Origin: Gracilaria vermiculophylla
Taxonomy: Eukaryota; Rhodophyta; Florideophyceae; Gracilariales; Gracilariaceae
NCBI GenBank assembly: GCA_019155205.2
Contig: JAHNZQ020000308.1
Span: 5,234,060 to 5,252,474 of the forward strand
Direction of reading: 5' to 3'
Length of the DNA: 18,415 nt
The stretch's first letter is position 1; each line of letters starts with the position of its first letter. A model generated the notes under the pieces. That model saw only the letters and a list, made by a program, of their open reading frames with translations. It was not told the DNA's origin and did no database searches. The position numbers and the translations under genes were made by a program. Shown here piece by piece: positions 1-9,055 of this stretch.

Positions 1-661
1 TGATGTAGTCCCCACTTCTCGGATCGATCATATTTCTATGATACAAACCTTCTGATTTGCTAGATATGAGACCCAGTGCCAACCTTCGAAGGAGTCTAGC
101 GTTGAATTTAACACCCGTTCTTCGCATGCGATTGAATTATTCTAACATGCTTTCTTGTAATGCCGCTACCCATGGCGTTATTTTGCGTCCTCTCCCCTTA
201 ACAGCTTTGCAATAGTGTCGCTTGAATCCGGTTTTCGTATGTATGACGAAGGAGAACGTGCTGGTCTTTGCCGTTTTGTTGTGTCCTTTAACCAATTCGG
301 TTCTGCTCTTCCAGTAACTACTTGCGCGTTGTATATTTGCCTTATAACTGCCACGAAAGAATTGTGGAAACTTCTTCACAGCACGGGATGTCACATGTTT
401 TTCCCCTTGCGTTCCTGCGTTTATTAACATCCACTGAACTATAGAAGCTTTGTGGTTTTTTGTCAGAACAATTTGCGGAAGACAGCTACGTTTTTCTTGG
501 TTCTGAGTGACATTCTGTGGCTCTCCTTCTGTACTGTGTGATGAGGTTTCTTGGATTTCGGCTATGTCATTGGAGGAATGTGGTCCTGTACGGTTTGTGT
601 TTGGAGCTGGATGAGACATGCGTGCGAGAGCACTGAGAAGGGGTGAGGCAATCAAGGACAT
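1..661 (-). pseudogene. DDE transposase, N-terminal part (pogo/Tc1-like, oomycete type), broken and cut by window edge
   Basis: A minus-strand reading frame begins with ATG at 661-659 and runs to an in-frame TAA at 137-139. It then stays open in the same frame to base 1, so about 219 codons carry one stop. A polar leader of roughly 60 residues is followed by a basic helical segment (VQWMLINAG, then FFRGSYKANIQRASSYWKSR) and a Gly/Arg-rich hinge (KGRGRKITPWVAALQESMLE). After the stop come FNRMRRTGVKFNARLLRRLA and MIDPRSGDYI. I recognise this order as the DNA-binding front half of a DDE-superfamily transposase abundant in oomycete genomes. That is recall, not a search. The catalytic DDE domain would lie left of the window. 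Cut-and-paste transposition would be its role if intact. The single stop suggests a younger fossil than its neighbours. The subfamily is uncertain. Confidence 0.55.
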
Positions 662-910
662 TTATGATGTTGTTGTGCGACGCATACGGTTGTATAACTT
701 TCGACTGGGGACTATGGTGGCCGGTAATTCTTTAATAACAGGTGGACTGTTTGCGTTGTTTGAATTTTGCCGCGTAGAGACGGTTATGGTTGTCTTTGCT
801 CACACTATTTACGTGAAGGTACTGGCGCTTCGCACAAACATTAGTGTGGCCTACACTAATTTCCGTGTCTACACTATTGGGGAACCCACAATAATCACAG
901 TGTTCAACTG
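662..910 (-). repeat. Probable 5' terminal region of the DDE transposon
   Basis: On the minus strand this stretch begins CAGTTGAACACTGTG at 910 and leads to the transposase ATG at 661. Tc1/mariner/pogo elements commonly begin CAGT and are flanked by a duplicated TA. Here a TA lies immediately outside, at 911-912. The stretch also holds a palindrome at 840-860 (arms ATTAGTGT and ACACTAAT). Homology between the flanking LTR and the second LTR copy at 14643 onward is lost at about this point, which supports an insertion edge. The opposite terminus is outside the window, so the inverted repeat cannot be confirmed. A 110-codon plus-strand frame across 618-950 is judged antisense noise. Confidence 0.4.
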
Positions 911-911
911 T

Positions 912-1127
912 AGTGGCGGGAGCCCGCCGCGACAGGTCTCATTACTGTAATAATTACCTACACCAATTAACGAAAATAAAACTAACCTCTACAGTTCTTC
1001 AGGAGTACTGTAACATAAGTAGGCCAAATAATGCACCACGCTGCTCATTTAATAAACAACGAACCCTGGATAGGAATATCCCGTCATAAAGCCAAACGAC
1101 AGTATAACCTTAGGATCAACCGTACTA
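912..1127 (-). repeat. Ty3/Gypsy LTR fragment, same family as 14643-15050
   Basis: The minus strand reads TAGTAC, then GATCCTAAG, then GTGGTGCATTATTTGGCCTA, then GTTAATTG, then GAGACCTGTCG and GCTCCCG. The same blocks appear in the same order on the plus strand from about 14643 to 14823 (for example GTGGTGCATAATTTGGCCTA and GTGAGACCTGTCG). This copy keeps about 40 bp near its start that the right-hand copy lacks. A polypurine tract directly upstream marks it as a 3' LTR of a minus-strand element. Similarity stops at the TA at 911-912, where the DDE transposon seems to have inserted. The exact first base is uncertain because a clean TG is not visible. Confidence 0.6.
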
Positions 1128-1131
1128 AATA

Positions 1132-1147
1132 CTTTACCCCCTTTTCT
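1132..1147 (-). other. Polypurine tract of a Gypsy element
   Basis: The minus strand reads AGAAAAGGGGGTAAAG immediately before the LTR start. A purine run at the internal/3'-LTR junction is the usual plus-strand primer site of LTR retrotransposons. Its position fixes the LTR as 3' and the element as minus-strand. The adjacency is seen; its role is inferred. Confidence 0.5.
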
Positions 1148-1985
1148 AAATTGCACTACGTCCCCGAGGTGGATCTTTCAATAGCTCGGTCCCTTAGCGG
1201 CTCCTAGCAGTGTTGATCTCATAGAGGTCTCTCGCGATGTTACAAATTATCTCCTCCAAGGATTTCTCCGTACTTACTCAATCCCGCGCGGCGTACCTAC
1301 CGCAGGCTTGCGCATCTCCGTTGAGACGGTTCTGGGCCCCTAGCTCTTCTCGACTTAACCTCATCATTTTTCCTTGGTGTAATCCGCTGGTGCTATAGCG
1401 CCCGCCATTCGGTGTTCCTCGAGAATGCTTTCCGGGAAAAGCCCAATCCATCACGTCCGCTAGTCCTTTTTCATTGGAGTCAACACTCTCATACTTTTTC
1501 CTTCTGTCTGTTCGTCGTCCTCCGTCCGCAATGAACCCGCTATGCGGTAGGGTGCTCGTCTCCCGGCCTGCATCCCTTCGTCTGTCCTCTCTACGTATTC
1601 GTCGCCGGGGTTGTGACATGAATCCTTCCTCCGAGGGGCATATTACGGCGGGCCTCTCTCCTAGCGGTATTCTGTCCAACTCCTCTGATGCTACCACGCG
1701 TTAGGTCTACGTCCTTCCTCCAATATACAACTTCAAGATGACTTCTCAGGTCCAAGCTCCTGCACCTCCATCCAATCTTGAGGTGTATCATCTCTTCACT
1801 GGTGCGCCGTCTCGCTCGGGAGAGCACTTCCACCAACCTGCTACGCGGGTCTTTGTGCCCTTTCCTGACAGACACGCCCGTCTCCCTTGCGCCATGAAGG
1901 ACTACATTCACTATTTTGGCCCGTAATTTCAGGCGATGAGGTTCCGCATCTTATCGGGGGTCGTGTGGAACAACAAAAAGTGAAA
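1148..1985 (-). other. Unassigned retroelement-like remnant
   Basis: This lies between the broken end of the Copia integrase and the Gypsy polypurine tract, so it is probably internal sequence of the Gypsy element upstream of its 3' LTR. The longest minus frame covers 1278-1697 (139 residues). It is rich in Arg, Glu, Gly and Asp (QPRRRIRREDRRRDAGRE, DGGRRTDRRKKYESVDSNEK), a composition common in gag linkers. A second minus frame covers 1591-1911 (106 residues) and overlaps it. No catalytic motif, zinc knuckle or homology to the right-hand gag was seen, and other frames are full of stops. I cannot name the product. The residual ORF may be chance in GC-rich DNA. Confidence 0.3.
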
Positions 1986-2970
1986 CCGGGTATTATGGCA
2001 CAGTTTTTTGATGCTCGATACCAAGATACGCAAGCTGGGCTCGGAATTAGTTGAACAAGTACTCACCACCATTGTCAGTGCGTAGAGCGCAAAGCACACT
2101 AACACGGGCACTGATCGATTTCACCGTACTGCCATACTAATTTTGAACGAGCCTCAGCCACTTGACAAACACATGGAACACTTCATTCATTTTTTTCAGC
2201 ATGTACAAGAAACAGAACCACGTATGATCGTCGATGAAGGTGAAATAGTAGCGTGAGCCTCCCAAGGATCCTACATGCATTGGGCCACAGATAACCGAAT
2301 GCACAAGTTCCAATGGCTTCTTTTCTCGCTCCCCCCCTTTTTCTGGAGTGGGAGGGCGGGAGGTTTTGCCCACTGTACACGACTCACACGTTGATATACT
2401 TTCAGATAAATCCAAGTATAGACCGGACAACACATTATTACGAGCCATATGCCTGATGCCTTCCACATTCACATGCGCCAATCGAGCATGCCATGTAGAC
2501 AAGTCTGAAACAAGAGAACTGTTCAAGTTCTCAGCAATTTCAACTGCCGTGCACAGATAGTACCGACCATTCGCACGACGGCCCTGAGTAATTGATTTGG
2601 ATTCTTTGTTCACACGAACTGTGTAGTTGTCAAACACTACCACATAGCGCAAGTCGGGGATCGCAGAAACAGACAAAAGGTGGTTCCGTAGACTTGGAAC
2701 ATGCACAACTTTGTTGAGCTTGCACTTGCGTTTGGTCCCATCAACAGTGAGATCAAGCTCTACAGTGTCTTGTTCTTGACACTCCAACTTGGAATCGCTT
2801 CCAATGCTCATACCGGCAGAATTTTTTCTCTCATAGGATTCAAACACCGACGCGTCATACGTCATGTAGGACGTGCCTCCGGAATCAATTATCCAGTCAC
2901 TTTTGGTGGCTTTTTGGGCACCTGCCGCAATGAGACACACAAAGTCAGATTTACTGTCACCCCCACTGTC
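1986..2970 (-). pseudogene. Copia protease-integrase region, broken and truncated
   Basis: This frame directly continues gag past an in-frame TAA. Near its start WIIDSGGTSYMT is the Copia aspartic protease motif with catalytic Asp retained. A GAG_pre-integrase zinc-binding unit follows: HARLAH (H-x4-H) and CESC (C-x2-C). The integrase core starts at HSVICGPM, where the family normally has Asp in HSD-x-CGPM. Here the codon at 2293-2295 is GTT (Val), so the first catalytic acid is lost. YYFTFIDDHT and the second-Asp motif LRTDNGGEYLFN follow. Stops lie at 2137-2139, 2047-2049 and 1993-1995. The third catalytic Glu (in QQNGVAER) is not reached before the frame loses similarity near 1986. The protein cannot have been active in this state. 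Confidence 0.8.
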
Positions 2971-3726
2971 TTAGTCACAAGCTTGGTGAACTGAAGGGTA
3001 GGCAGCAGCAGCCTGATCGTTGTTAGTCTCGTCACGCTGCTTCATGGTATAATTCCTAGGGATGTGCCCCCTCTTTTTGCAGTAATGACATATGAGAGAT
3101 TTCCAACGGCGCTGATTCCGAAGCAGAGATGTACCATTACCCGAGTCTTCACTAGCACGGTCATTCGTTCGCTGCTCTTCTTGCAGCAAACAACTCTTCA
3201 AAAACTGAAGGGTGAGATTTCGATCTCCGATTGTGGTATCAATAGCCACAATCAGGTGCCCGATTCGCTCTGGTAGTCCACATAGTATGGCCATAGCAAT
3301 ATCTTCTTCTTCAACAGTGAAGTCCATGCTGTTGAGGTCAGACGCAAGATGGCGCACGCGATTGATAAACTGTAACAATTTTTCATCTTCGCGCATCTTG
3401 GCGGTATAGAATGAACGTCTGTTACTCATTCGGTTGAGCAGCGTCTTTATCTGGAAAACGTCGCAGATGGCTCTCCACATATCTTCAGCATAACAGGTGT
3501 CTCGCACATGGTCTAAATGTTCATCGCTCAGGGTTAACCCAATGATCGCCCTGGTCTTTGCGTTTTTCTTCTTCCAATCGAAAAGTTCAGCTTCATCGGT
3601 TGGTGCCGGCGTGGTGAGGTGATGATCGAGATCTTTGAGCGCAAGAAGCAACTCAATTTTCTGCTTCCATACGTGGATGTTATCCTCACGAACCTTTTTG
3701 ATTCTCACACTACTGAACGAGTCCAT
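2971..3726 (-). pseudogene. Copia gag (UBN2-type capsid plus zinc knuckle)
   Basis: I choose the ATG at 3726-3724 (MDSFSSVRIKKV) over the upstream ATG at 3756 because Copia gags typically begin shortly before a W-x2-K segment, here VWKQKIELLLALKDL. The following residues (about 15-170) match the UBN2 Gag family pattern: KKKNAKTRAIIGLTLSDEHL, MWRAICDVFQ, MREDEKLLQFINRVRHLASDL and ILCGLPE. A zinc knuckle follows near residue 220, CHYCKKRGHIPRNYT. It fits C-x2-C-x4-H-x4-C except that the last Cys is Tyr. The frame ends at TAA 2971-2973, but the same frame continues into protease, so this was one gag-pol frame. The stop is most simply a nonsense mutation. Gag would have formed the virus-like particle. 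Confidence 0.82.
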
Positions 3727-4944
3727 ACTTTTGCAAGCGGTCTGACGTCTATGCACACCCGGCGAAAATCCCTACAACAATCAACAATAAACCCAAAAAG
3801 AAACAGAAAAAGCGATAACAACAACGAGAAAATATTAAACTGACTGTTTCGTCAGCGGGCGCCCTGGCAGGGGAAACTACCTCTGCTACCCTTGAGGTCG
3901 GACCCCTGGCCCCCAGAGCTCTTCTGTGTAGAAAGCGCTTTCTTCTGTCTACCTCCTCCTACTCTCAGGGAGAAGGCGCGTCGCTCTTTACCAGACTTCC
4001 AGAGGATGATTAATGACCAAAGATATGACTTCACCAAGTTAGCCCTCTCTGGTCTCTGGCAAGAACTTGCGCAACCTCAAACTGAAGTTACTTTGACCCC
4101 AATGTACGCTGCAGATGAGCACCAATAAAGATAGCTCGCGGTTTGACCGGAGGTAAGCCTGTGCCACGTTGCCTCCCTGGAAGACCTGAGTCCCTGGATC
4201 AAAAGTTCGTTATGGGTATCGTTTGCAATAGTCCAAGCACCCGACCCAAAGTCAGGTTCACACACAGATCAACACCAACCAAGTGCAGTACGCCACGACA
4301 CCCCGTCCACGAGTGACTCTGCGGTACTCGCCTGGTCTTTCGACCAACACCGTTATCCGCCCTACAAAACTAGAACCGGTGGGGAGCCCGCCTGACAGAA
4401 ACACCTGCTTTGGATCAAGTCACAAGGATGACGTCCCCGATTTCTCCGATCAACCGCTCGCCGCACTGGTGCAAGGTGAATATCAAGCACAAAAAATTGC
4501 CGAGCACAACACACAGTACCCAGTCTTCACAGAAACAGGAGTCAAGCCCATAGGATCACACCAGATCACGACAGGTGGACCCAGCAGAATTACAACAAGC
4601 GGCGACTCCAACACTTGGAATAAACGGCGGAACGTGATCGACGGCAACGGCCAAAACGAACGCCCAAAGCACTAATTAAAAATAAAATGTCGAACCACAA
4701 CCACCACAACGCCCTCAGGGAGGAACGCAAACCGAAAAGAGAAGAAAAGAAACCAACACCGACCAAAACAACAGAAGAAAGATACAACCGAATCTACTTC
4801 AAACCACACAACGGCGATGGAAGCGACGACATAAGGAACGGCGACGATCACGACGGCGAAGAAGAAACGCGGCACGGATGTACGGCGGCGTCGGAGAGCG
4901 TCGAGAAACGACTAGAGAAGGACAGCGGCAGAAGAGTGCGGGGG
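3727..4944 (-). other. Long untranslated leader of the Copia element
   Basis: About 1.2 kb separates the primer site from the gag ATG. That is long for a Copia leader, usually one to a few hundred bases. Minus-strand frames here are short (62, 65 and 67 residues) and none resembles a known gag domain. A plus-strand frame of 130 residues (4283-4675) has no recognisable motif and is probably antisense noise. The part at 4680-4930 is strongly purine-biased on the plus strand (GAAGAAGAAA and ACGGCGACGA runs), i.e. C/T-rich on the element's own strand. The leader may include an older insertion that I could not delimit. Confidence 0.4.
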
Positions 4945-4957
4945 TGGGCCCATAACC
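4945..4957 (-). other. Copia primer-binding site, half-tRNA-iMet type
   Basis: The minus strand reads GGTTATGGGCCCA, complementary to the anticodon region of eukaryotic initiator tRNA-Met (TGGGCCCATAACC). Drosophila copia is the classic case priming from a tRNA-iMet fragment that ends in the anticodon region rather than from the 3' CCA end. It lies three bases (TTA) after the CA that ends the LTR. The identical motif recurs in the TRIM at 10425. Confidence 0.75.
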
Positions 4958-4960
4958 TAA

Positions 4961-5200
4961 TGCAGGTCAGCGGGGCAAGGGGAAAATTGAGGGGATGAAA
5001 AGGAAGTTCGCCAGCTCTGGCTTGGATTTACTTGGTGGTGCCTCGAGGCTACCTTATATAGTGACAAACGTGCACGAACTCGGTCAGAATGTAATCTACA
5101 CTACAATTCAGGGACAATCAATACTACCAAGCATATTAAAGCATTACATAAATGTGTTACACACAATTCTACCCACATTTCAATGTGGCTGACAACAACA
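4961..5200 (-). repeat. Copia 5' LTR, 240 bp
   Basis: On the minus strand it starts TGTTGTTGTCAGCC at 5200 and ends CTGACCTGCA at 4961, giving TG...CA ends directly before the primer site. Near the start is a perfect hairpin, CCACATT-GA-AATGTGG (5188-5173). A TATA box, TATATAAGG, lies at 5060-5052, followed by a GCCTCGAGGC palindrome at 5049-5040. These suit a U3 promoter followed by R/U5. The five bases outside the LTR are GAGCA on the plus strand (5201-5205), but the matching duplication is lost with the 3' end. The left boundary could shift by three bases because TGTTG is repeated. Confidence 0.7.
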
Positions 5201-5205
5201 GAGCA

Positions 5206-6053
5206 CAAAAAGTCAAAAGCGATGCACAACAAGGCATAACCGTTACGTAAACTCACGAGAGCATGACAGTGCCCAAATTCACGGATACTTGGTGTCACCG
5301 TAATCCGGTTCCGTACACAAGCAGCTATATGTGTCAGGTACAGCAATGCGCTGCGATAGCAGGGACAGTAGCTCATTCATACTACCAGTATTGATTGATG
5401 TTGTTAGAATGGAAAGATCGAATGTCATAGACATCCGACAAATGGCATACGTGCTAGAGAGACCAGTGATCGTCGTCATGCGAACGCATCCAAAAACAAA
5501 GAAGATGTTGAATACGATTGGCGCCATTGAAAAGGCTAAACCACGACTCCTGACCCGATAAATCACATAAATCCGCAGTTTCCTACGGCAAAGACATCAT
5601 CAATTACGCTATGCCAAAGGCAACGTCGTTTTGTTCGTTGATTGAGCCATTTTTGGTACCATTTAACTGCAATATTTTGTCAATCTGGATTGCACCCGAG
5701 AAAACTACTTTAAATTTTACACTAGCTTGCACGCATTGCCTCGTGACAGGCATTCGTCTGCCCCGCGCGCACAGGCGCTAAACGCTCACCATGCCCGTCG
5801 CAGACCGGAAGGCGGCCAGTTTTCTCTTCTCGTTCCTGGACGAGAACGGGCGTGCCGGCGGCGACGGCGACGACACTGCACGTGCAATGCGCCTGGGCAC
5901 GGTGTCACTGCACGTGCTGAGGGGGTGCTGGCGTGGAGGGCGGCTGGGAGAATGGTGGGTGGCAAGGATGCAGGGACTCCAGCTGCGGTAACGGCATTGC
6001 TGCTCCAGCGGCGCACGTGCGCGTGGCGCGATATCGTACGCTGAGCCGGAAAC
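5206..6053. other. Non-coding stretch, turning GC/CpG-rich from about 5770
   Basis: From 5206 to about 5770 only short opposing frames exist (76 residues on plus at 5331-5561, 95 on minus at 5279-5566) with no motif. From about 5770 to 6050 the DNA becomes rich in CG and GCG, unlike the AT-rich DNA to its right. A plus ATG at 5791 opens 66 codons (MPVADRKAASFLFSFLDENG) with no recognisable continuation. It could be a first exon or chance. I see nothing I can call a gene. Confidence 0.4.
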
Positions 6054-6250
6054 GGCGACGACGGTGGGAGCGGCGACGGCGGTAGGAGCGGCGACGGCGG
6101 TGGGATCAGCGAAGACGGTTGGAGCGGCGATGGAGTTGGGAGGGTACCGACTGTGGGAGCGGAGATGGGGGTGGGAGCGGCGATGACGGTGGGATGGGCG
6201 ACGACGGTGGGAGCGGCGACGACAGGTGTTGTGACGACGGTGGGGATGGG
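6054..6250. repeat. 18-bp minisatellite, about 11 units
   Basis: Units such as GGCGACGACGGTGGGAGC (6054-6071), GGCGACGGCGGTAGGAGC (6072-6089) and GGCGACGGCGGTGGGATC (6090-6107) follow each other without gaps. Diverged units continue to GACGACGGTGGGGATGGG (6233-6250), one of them 17 bp long. The period is a multiple of three, so the minus strand reads a repeating Ala-Pro-Thr-x-Val-Ala hexapeptide for the first few units. The strong G bias on the plus strand is conspicuous. The repeats lengthen an otherwise unremarkable minus frame (5778-6458, 226 codons) that I do not regard as a gene. Confidence 0.85.
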
Positions 6251-7468
6251 ATAAGAAATTTAGATAATAATGGCGGTATTTCCTAAATTGCGATTGTTTG
6301 CATTTACGCAGTAATGGCTCCGCGACGGTGACTGATAACACCCGTGCGAATGTCGGATTTTCAGTCAACCCGTGCTGGCACATTTGCGCAGGGCACACTA
6401 ATGCCATCCTTATAGTATTTTCCAAGGGAGGTTTAGGTTCTCTCAGGAGCCAATTCACCTCATTAAAATGAAGTGGCTGAAATAATCAATAACACAATGT
6501 GTTAATAAACAAGATTTAGGATTTATTTTCAATATTTAATGAGATCTTTTCTGGGTAGAACAATTCAATCTGCAAATAATTTTTGGAATCACGTGACAAA
6601 AATTCTTAAAGACTACATTCCCCACCAGAAATGGTTTTTAAAAGAAACTGAATACTATTTCATCTCATATTGTTTTATTGCAAGGCATTTGATCTTATAA
6701 AAAATGAACAAAGAAAGCAGTTCGATGCAAAATAAAAACTGTGCACATTTTTGGGATAAGAAGAAAGAAAATATCACTTTATTGACAGCACTGCCGAAAG
6801 GCTGATCGCAAGTTAAACCACAAGTATTACAAAAGCACCAAATGTTACTTGTACTGCATACGAAGTATCTACAGAGCCCAAAAATGTTACAGGAACCACG
6901 TCTTAAGCAAATAGGAACCAGGAGAACGATTCATAAAAATTTGAAGCATACAAAAAACAGCCTGAAAAAGTGAGCAAGGAACAGAAATAGTTCCAAGAAG
7001 AATTCGTAAAGTCTGTAAGCAATACATTTGGCTGAATTTTGAACATGCTAATGAAACTAAAGACACAGTTTCTAGCAGTTTCATGATGCTCGTGGGAAAA
7101 TAGGAGGGAAAGGCAATACATGAAGCTTTTTCTGGTGCTCAGAAAACTTATAGACCTCAGATATGGAACAAAAAATTAATTATTTGCATAAAACCGAAAC
7201 ATGGAAGTTGGGTCCACTAAAAATGGACATGCACATTCCACAATCATAAAAAGGTTTTAAAATGAAACTCAAGCTTAATAAGCACGAAAAAATATTTTAA
7301 ACAAAACTGCATGCAAAAGCTATCAACAATAATATGGAACCGACTTTTTCCAGAAATACGATGCAGTTGTAACAGGAGGGTGCAATTGACTCGGAATGAA
7401 CACTCTTTCATTTTTATTTTCTTCAAAAGATTCAAAATCATCTTCTTGGCACCTTTTACGGCAATCTA
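6251..7468. other. AT-rich DNA without recognisable genes
   Basis: No frame over about 72 codons with a motif. The two minus frames at 6887-7121 and one at 7244-7441 are Phe/Leu/Ser-rich translations of AT-rich DNA. Some of this could be the decayed C-terminal part of the PiggyBac-like gene that ends at 7469, but I found no convincing residues. Confidence 0.4.
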
Positions 7469-9055
7469 TCATTGAAAATGTCCTGTAATATATTCTTCAC
7501 GAATCTCAGGAATTTTAACCTCAAATTCCTTTTCTTTAAGAATTGTTCTCTCTCGTCTCCATCTCTCTATCACGATAAGAATACCTGGGTAATCCTTGGC
7601 AGAGGTTGAAATAAAATCCTTCTTGTGTCTACCCATCCATGTTATGGCCTTTATATCACCATACGGTACGCTTCCCTTCGCAAACAAAGATATAAAGTCG
7701 CCTCTGTTTCTCAAAGTGATTGCAAATAAGGGTTTTATAGGAAATTCATGAGAAGCATTTTTGATTACTCCACTAAATATCACCCCTTTTTCCATGAGTT
7801 CTCCGGCGATTTTGATAGTCACAAAGAAAGAAATGGGGATACCAAACGACCCGGTTAAAAGCCCGGTTGTACTAAACGGGAAAAAATATCCGTATCTTAA
7901 ATATTATCGAAATCAAAATCCTGTTTTGGATTATTGGCATCCATAATGAGTTCAATATTCAGCATTGTACCCCTTCTTTCACATCAATCAGCTTTCATTT
8001 CAAGACTGTTTTCGGGCTTTGTATCAAATGCTGTATAGTTTGGAAGCCCAACATCACTCCAATCCAATGCCGTCCTTATCCGTACTACCGTGACACTCTT
8101 TCTTCAACACATAAAGCATTTGATGGCGAGACAAAGATCGGGGGTGATTATTGACCGCCTTCAATAAATCGGCCATGAAGGACCATCTTATGATTCATTG
8201 CTTATCAGTCACAACATTTCCACTAAAACATAAGCACTCCTGAGCAGTTCAAATATGTTTCGAGACATACTGAGCCCAATATTAGGTTGTGGACTGAGCT
8301 TAGAAAAGGGCTCAATGCTACAAAGGTCTCGTTCTGTAACAAACTCCATACAAGTCAATAAAATAAGAACTTCAAAATATTTAAGCAGCTTTCCTCTTAA
8401 AGTCCTTCTAGTGCCTTTGCTTTCGAGCCAAAATATATGTTATGCTCTCGATAAATTGCAAATGATCCATAGGAAACATTCAGAAATAGAAATCAAATGC
8501 AATCATTCCTGCAACATCGTGACCTGGTGAGATAAAATCTCCTTCTGGGCCAATAACGTTTCACTGATGAATTTTCGTTCAACGAATCACTGGAATCAAC
8601 ATCGTACAGGTTTCCCACGTTCGACCATGGGCAATAGTTGATTTCTACGTTGCATGTCGAGTTTGATCATCTGCTTACTCTTGCAAATTATGCATGTTCG
8701 GTTCTGTCACAATAGCTTCATCTTCAGCAGTTTCGATACTTCTCGGGTAAAATGTATTATTTGGCTCTTCTGAATTGTGTGGGGCCTCTTCAATACCGGT
8801 ACAAAGTTTGACGTTCGAAAGGAGTAGAGTACCATCTTTCCCACGATTGGGTAAACTAAAGTTTACCGTCAAGAATGTGAAATTTTGATTGTTGATTATG
8901 CGAACATCTACATTACGAATTATTCCTCGGACCGTAGTTGGTTTCCACAAAGATCTAGAACATCCTTCACATTTTGCATCACTGGTAATCAGGCGCGCGC
9001 GGTTCTTGAAAGTTGCTTTAGCAGTTTTCCGAGCGTCTGTGGACGACGCCGTAGG
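7469..9055 (-). pseudogene. PiggyBac-like transposase (DDE_Tnp_1_7), heavily decayed
   Basis: Pieces occur in family order on the minus strand, in shifting frames with stops. 9055-8678 is an N-terminal piece (KATFKNRARLITSDAKCEGC, LWKPTTVRGIIRNVDVRI, VNFSLPNRGKDGT). About 8557-8440 has FYF-stop-MFPMDHLQFI, matching the FPxxH start of the catalytic domain. 8382-8209 has YFEVLILLTCMEF, SIEPFSKLSPQPNIG and LSMSRNIFELLR. 8064-7984 has DWSDVGLPNYTAFDTKPENS, the family's GLPxYxAxDxKPE block. 7840-7469 has AGELMEKGVIFSGVIKNASH then EFPIKPL and AITWMGRHKKDF. The segment where the first catalytic Asp belongs (CVDES in relatives) is split by a frame change and reads C-stop-RKS. The second Asp (GDSYFAS in relatives) reads IPISFF. 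No TTAA-flanked ends were found. The style matches oomycete PiggyBac copies as I remember them. Confidence 0.75.

Larger units (their letters stand above)
1986..5200 (-). mobile_element. Ty1/Copia retrotransposon fossil, 3' half missing
   Basis: The parts occur in Copia order on the minus strand: 5' LTR (5200-4961), primer site (4957-4945), leader (4944-3727), then one long frame encoding gag, protease and integrase (3726 to about 1986). The gene order with integrase before any reverse transcriptase, the absence of a separate pol frame, and the half-tRNA primer site all point to Copia rather than Gypsy. The matching regions of reverse transcriptase, RNase H and a 3' LTR are absent. The coding sequence ends abruptly after the integrase motif TVP-stop-YP and is followed by Gypsy-like DNA. 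No second copy of the 240-bp LTR was found by eye in the window. Confidence 0.8.

Noticed and set aside
618..950. 110-codon plus-strand ORF
   Set aside because: It crosses the inferred DDE transposon/LTR junction on the opposite strand and has no motif.
4283..4675. 130-codon plus-strand ORF
   Set aside because: It lies antisense in the Copia leader, has no motif and opposes the element's strand.
5778..6458. 226-codon minus-strand ORF as a gene
   Set aside because: Its length comes from the 18-bp minisatellite, which cannot produce stops in that frame, plus a GC-rich patch. The translation is low-complexity His/Arg/Ala/Pro/Ser with no domain.
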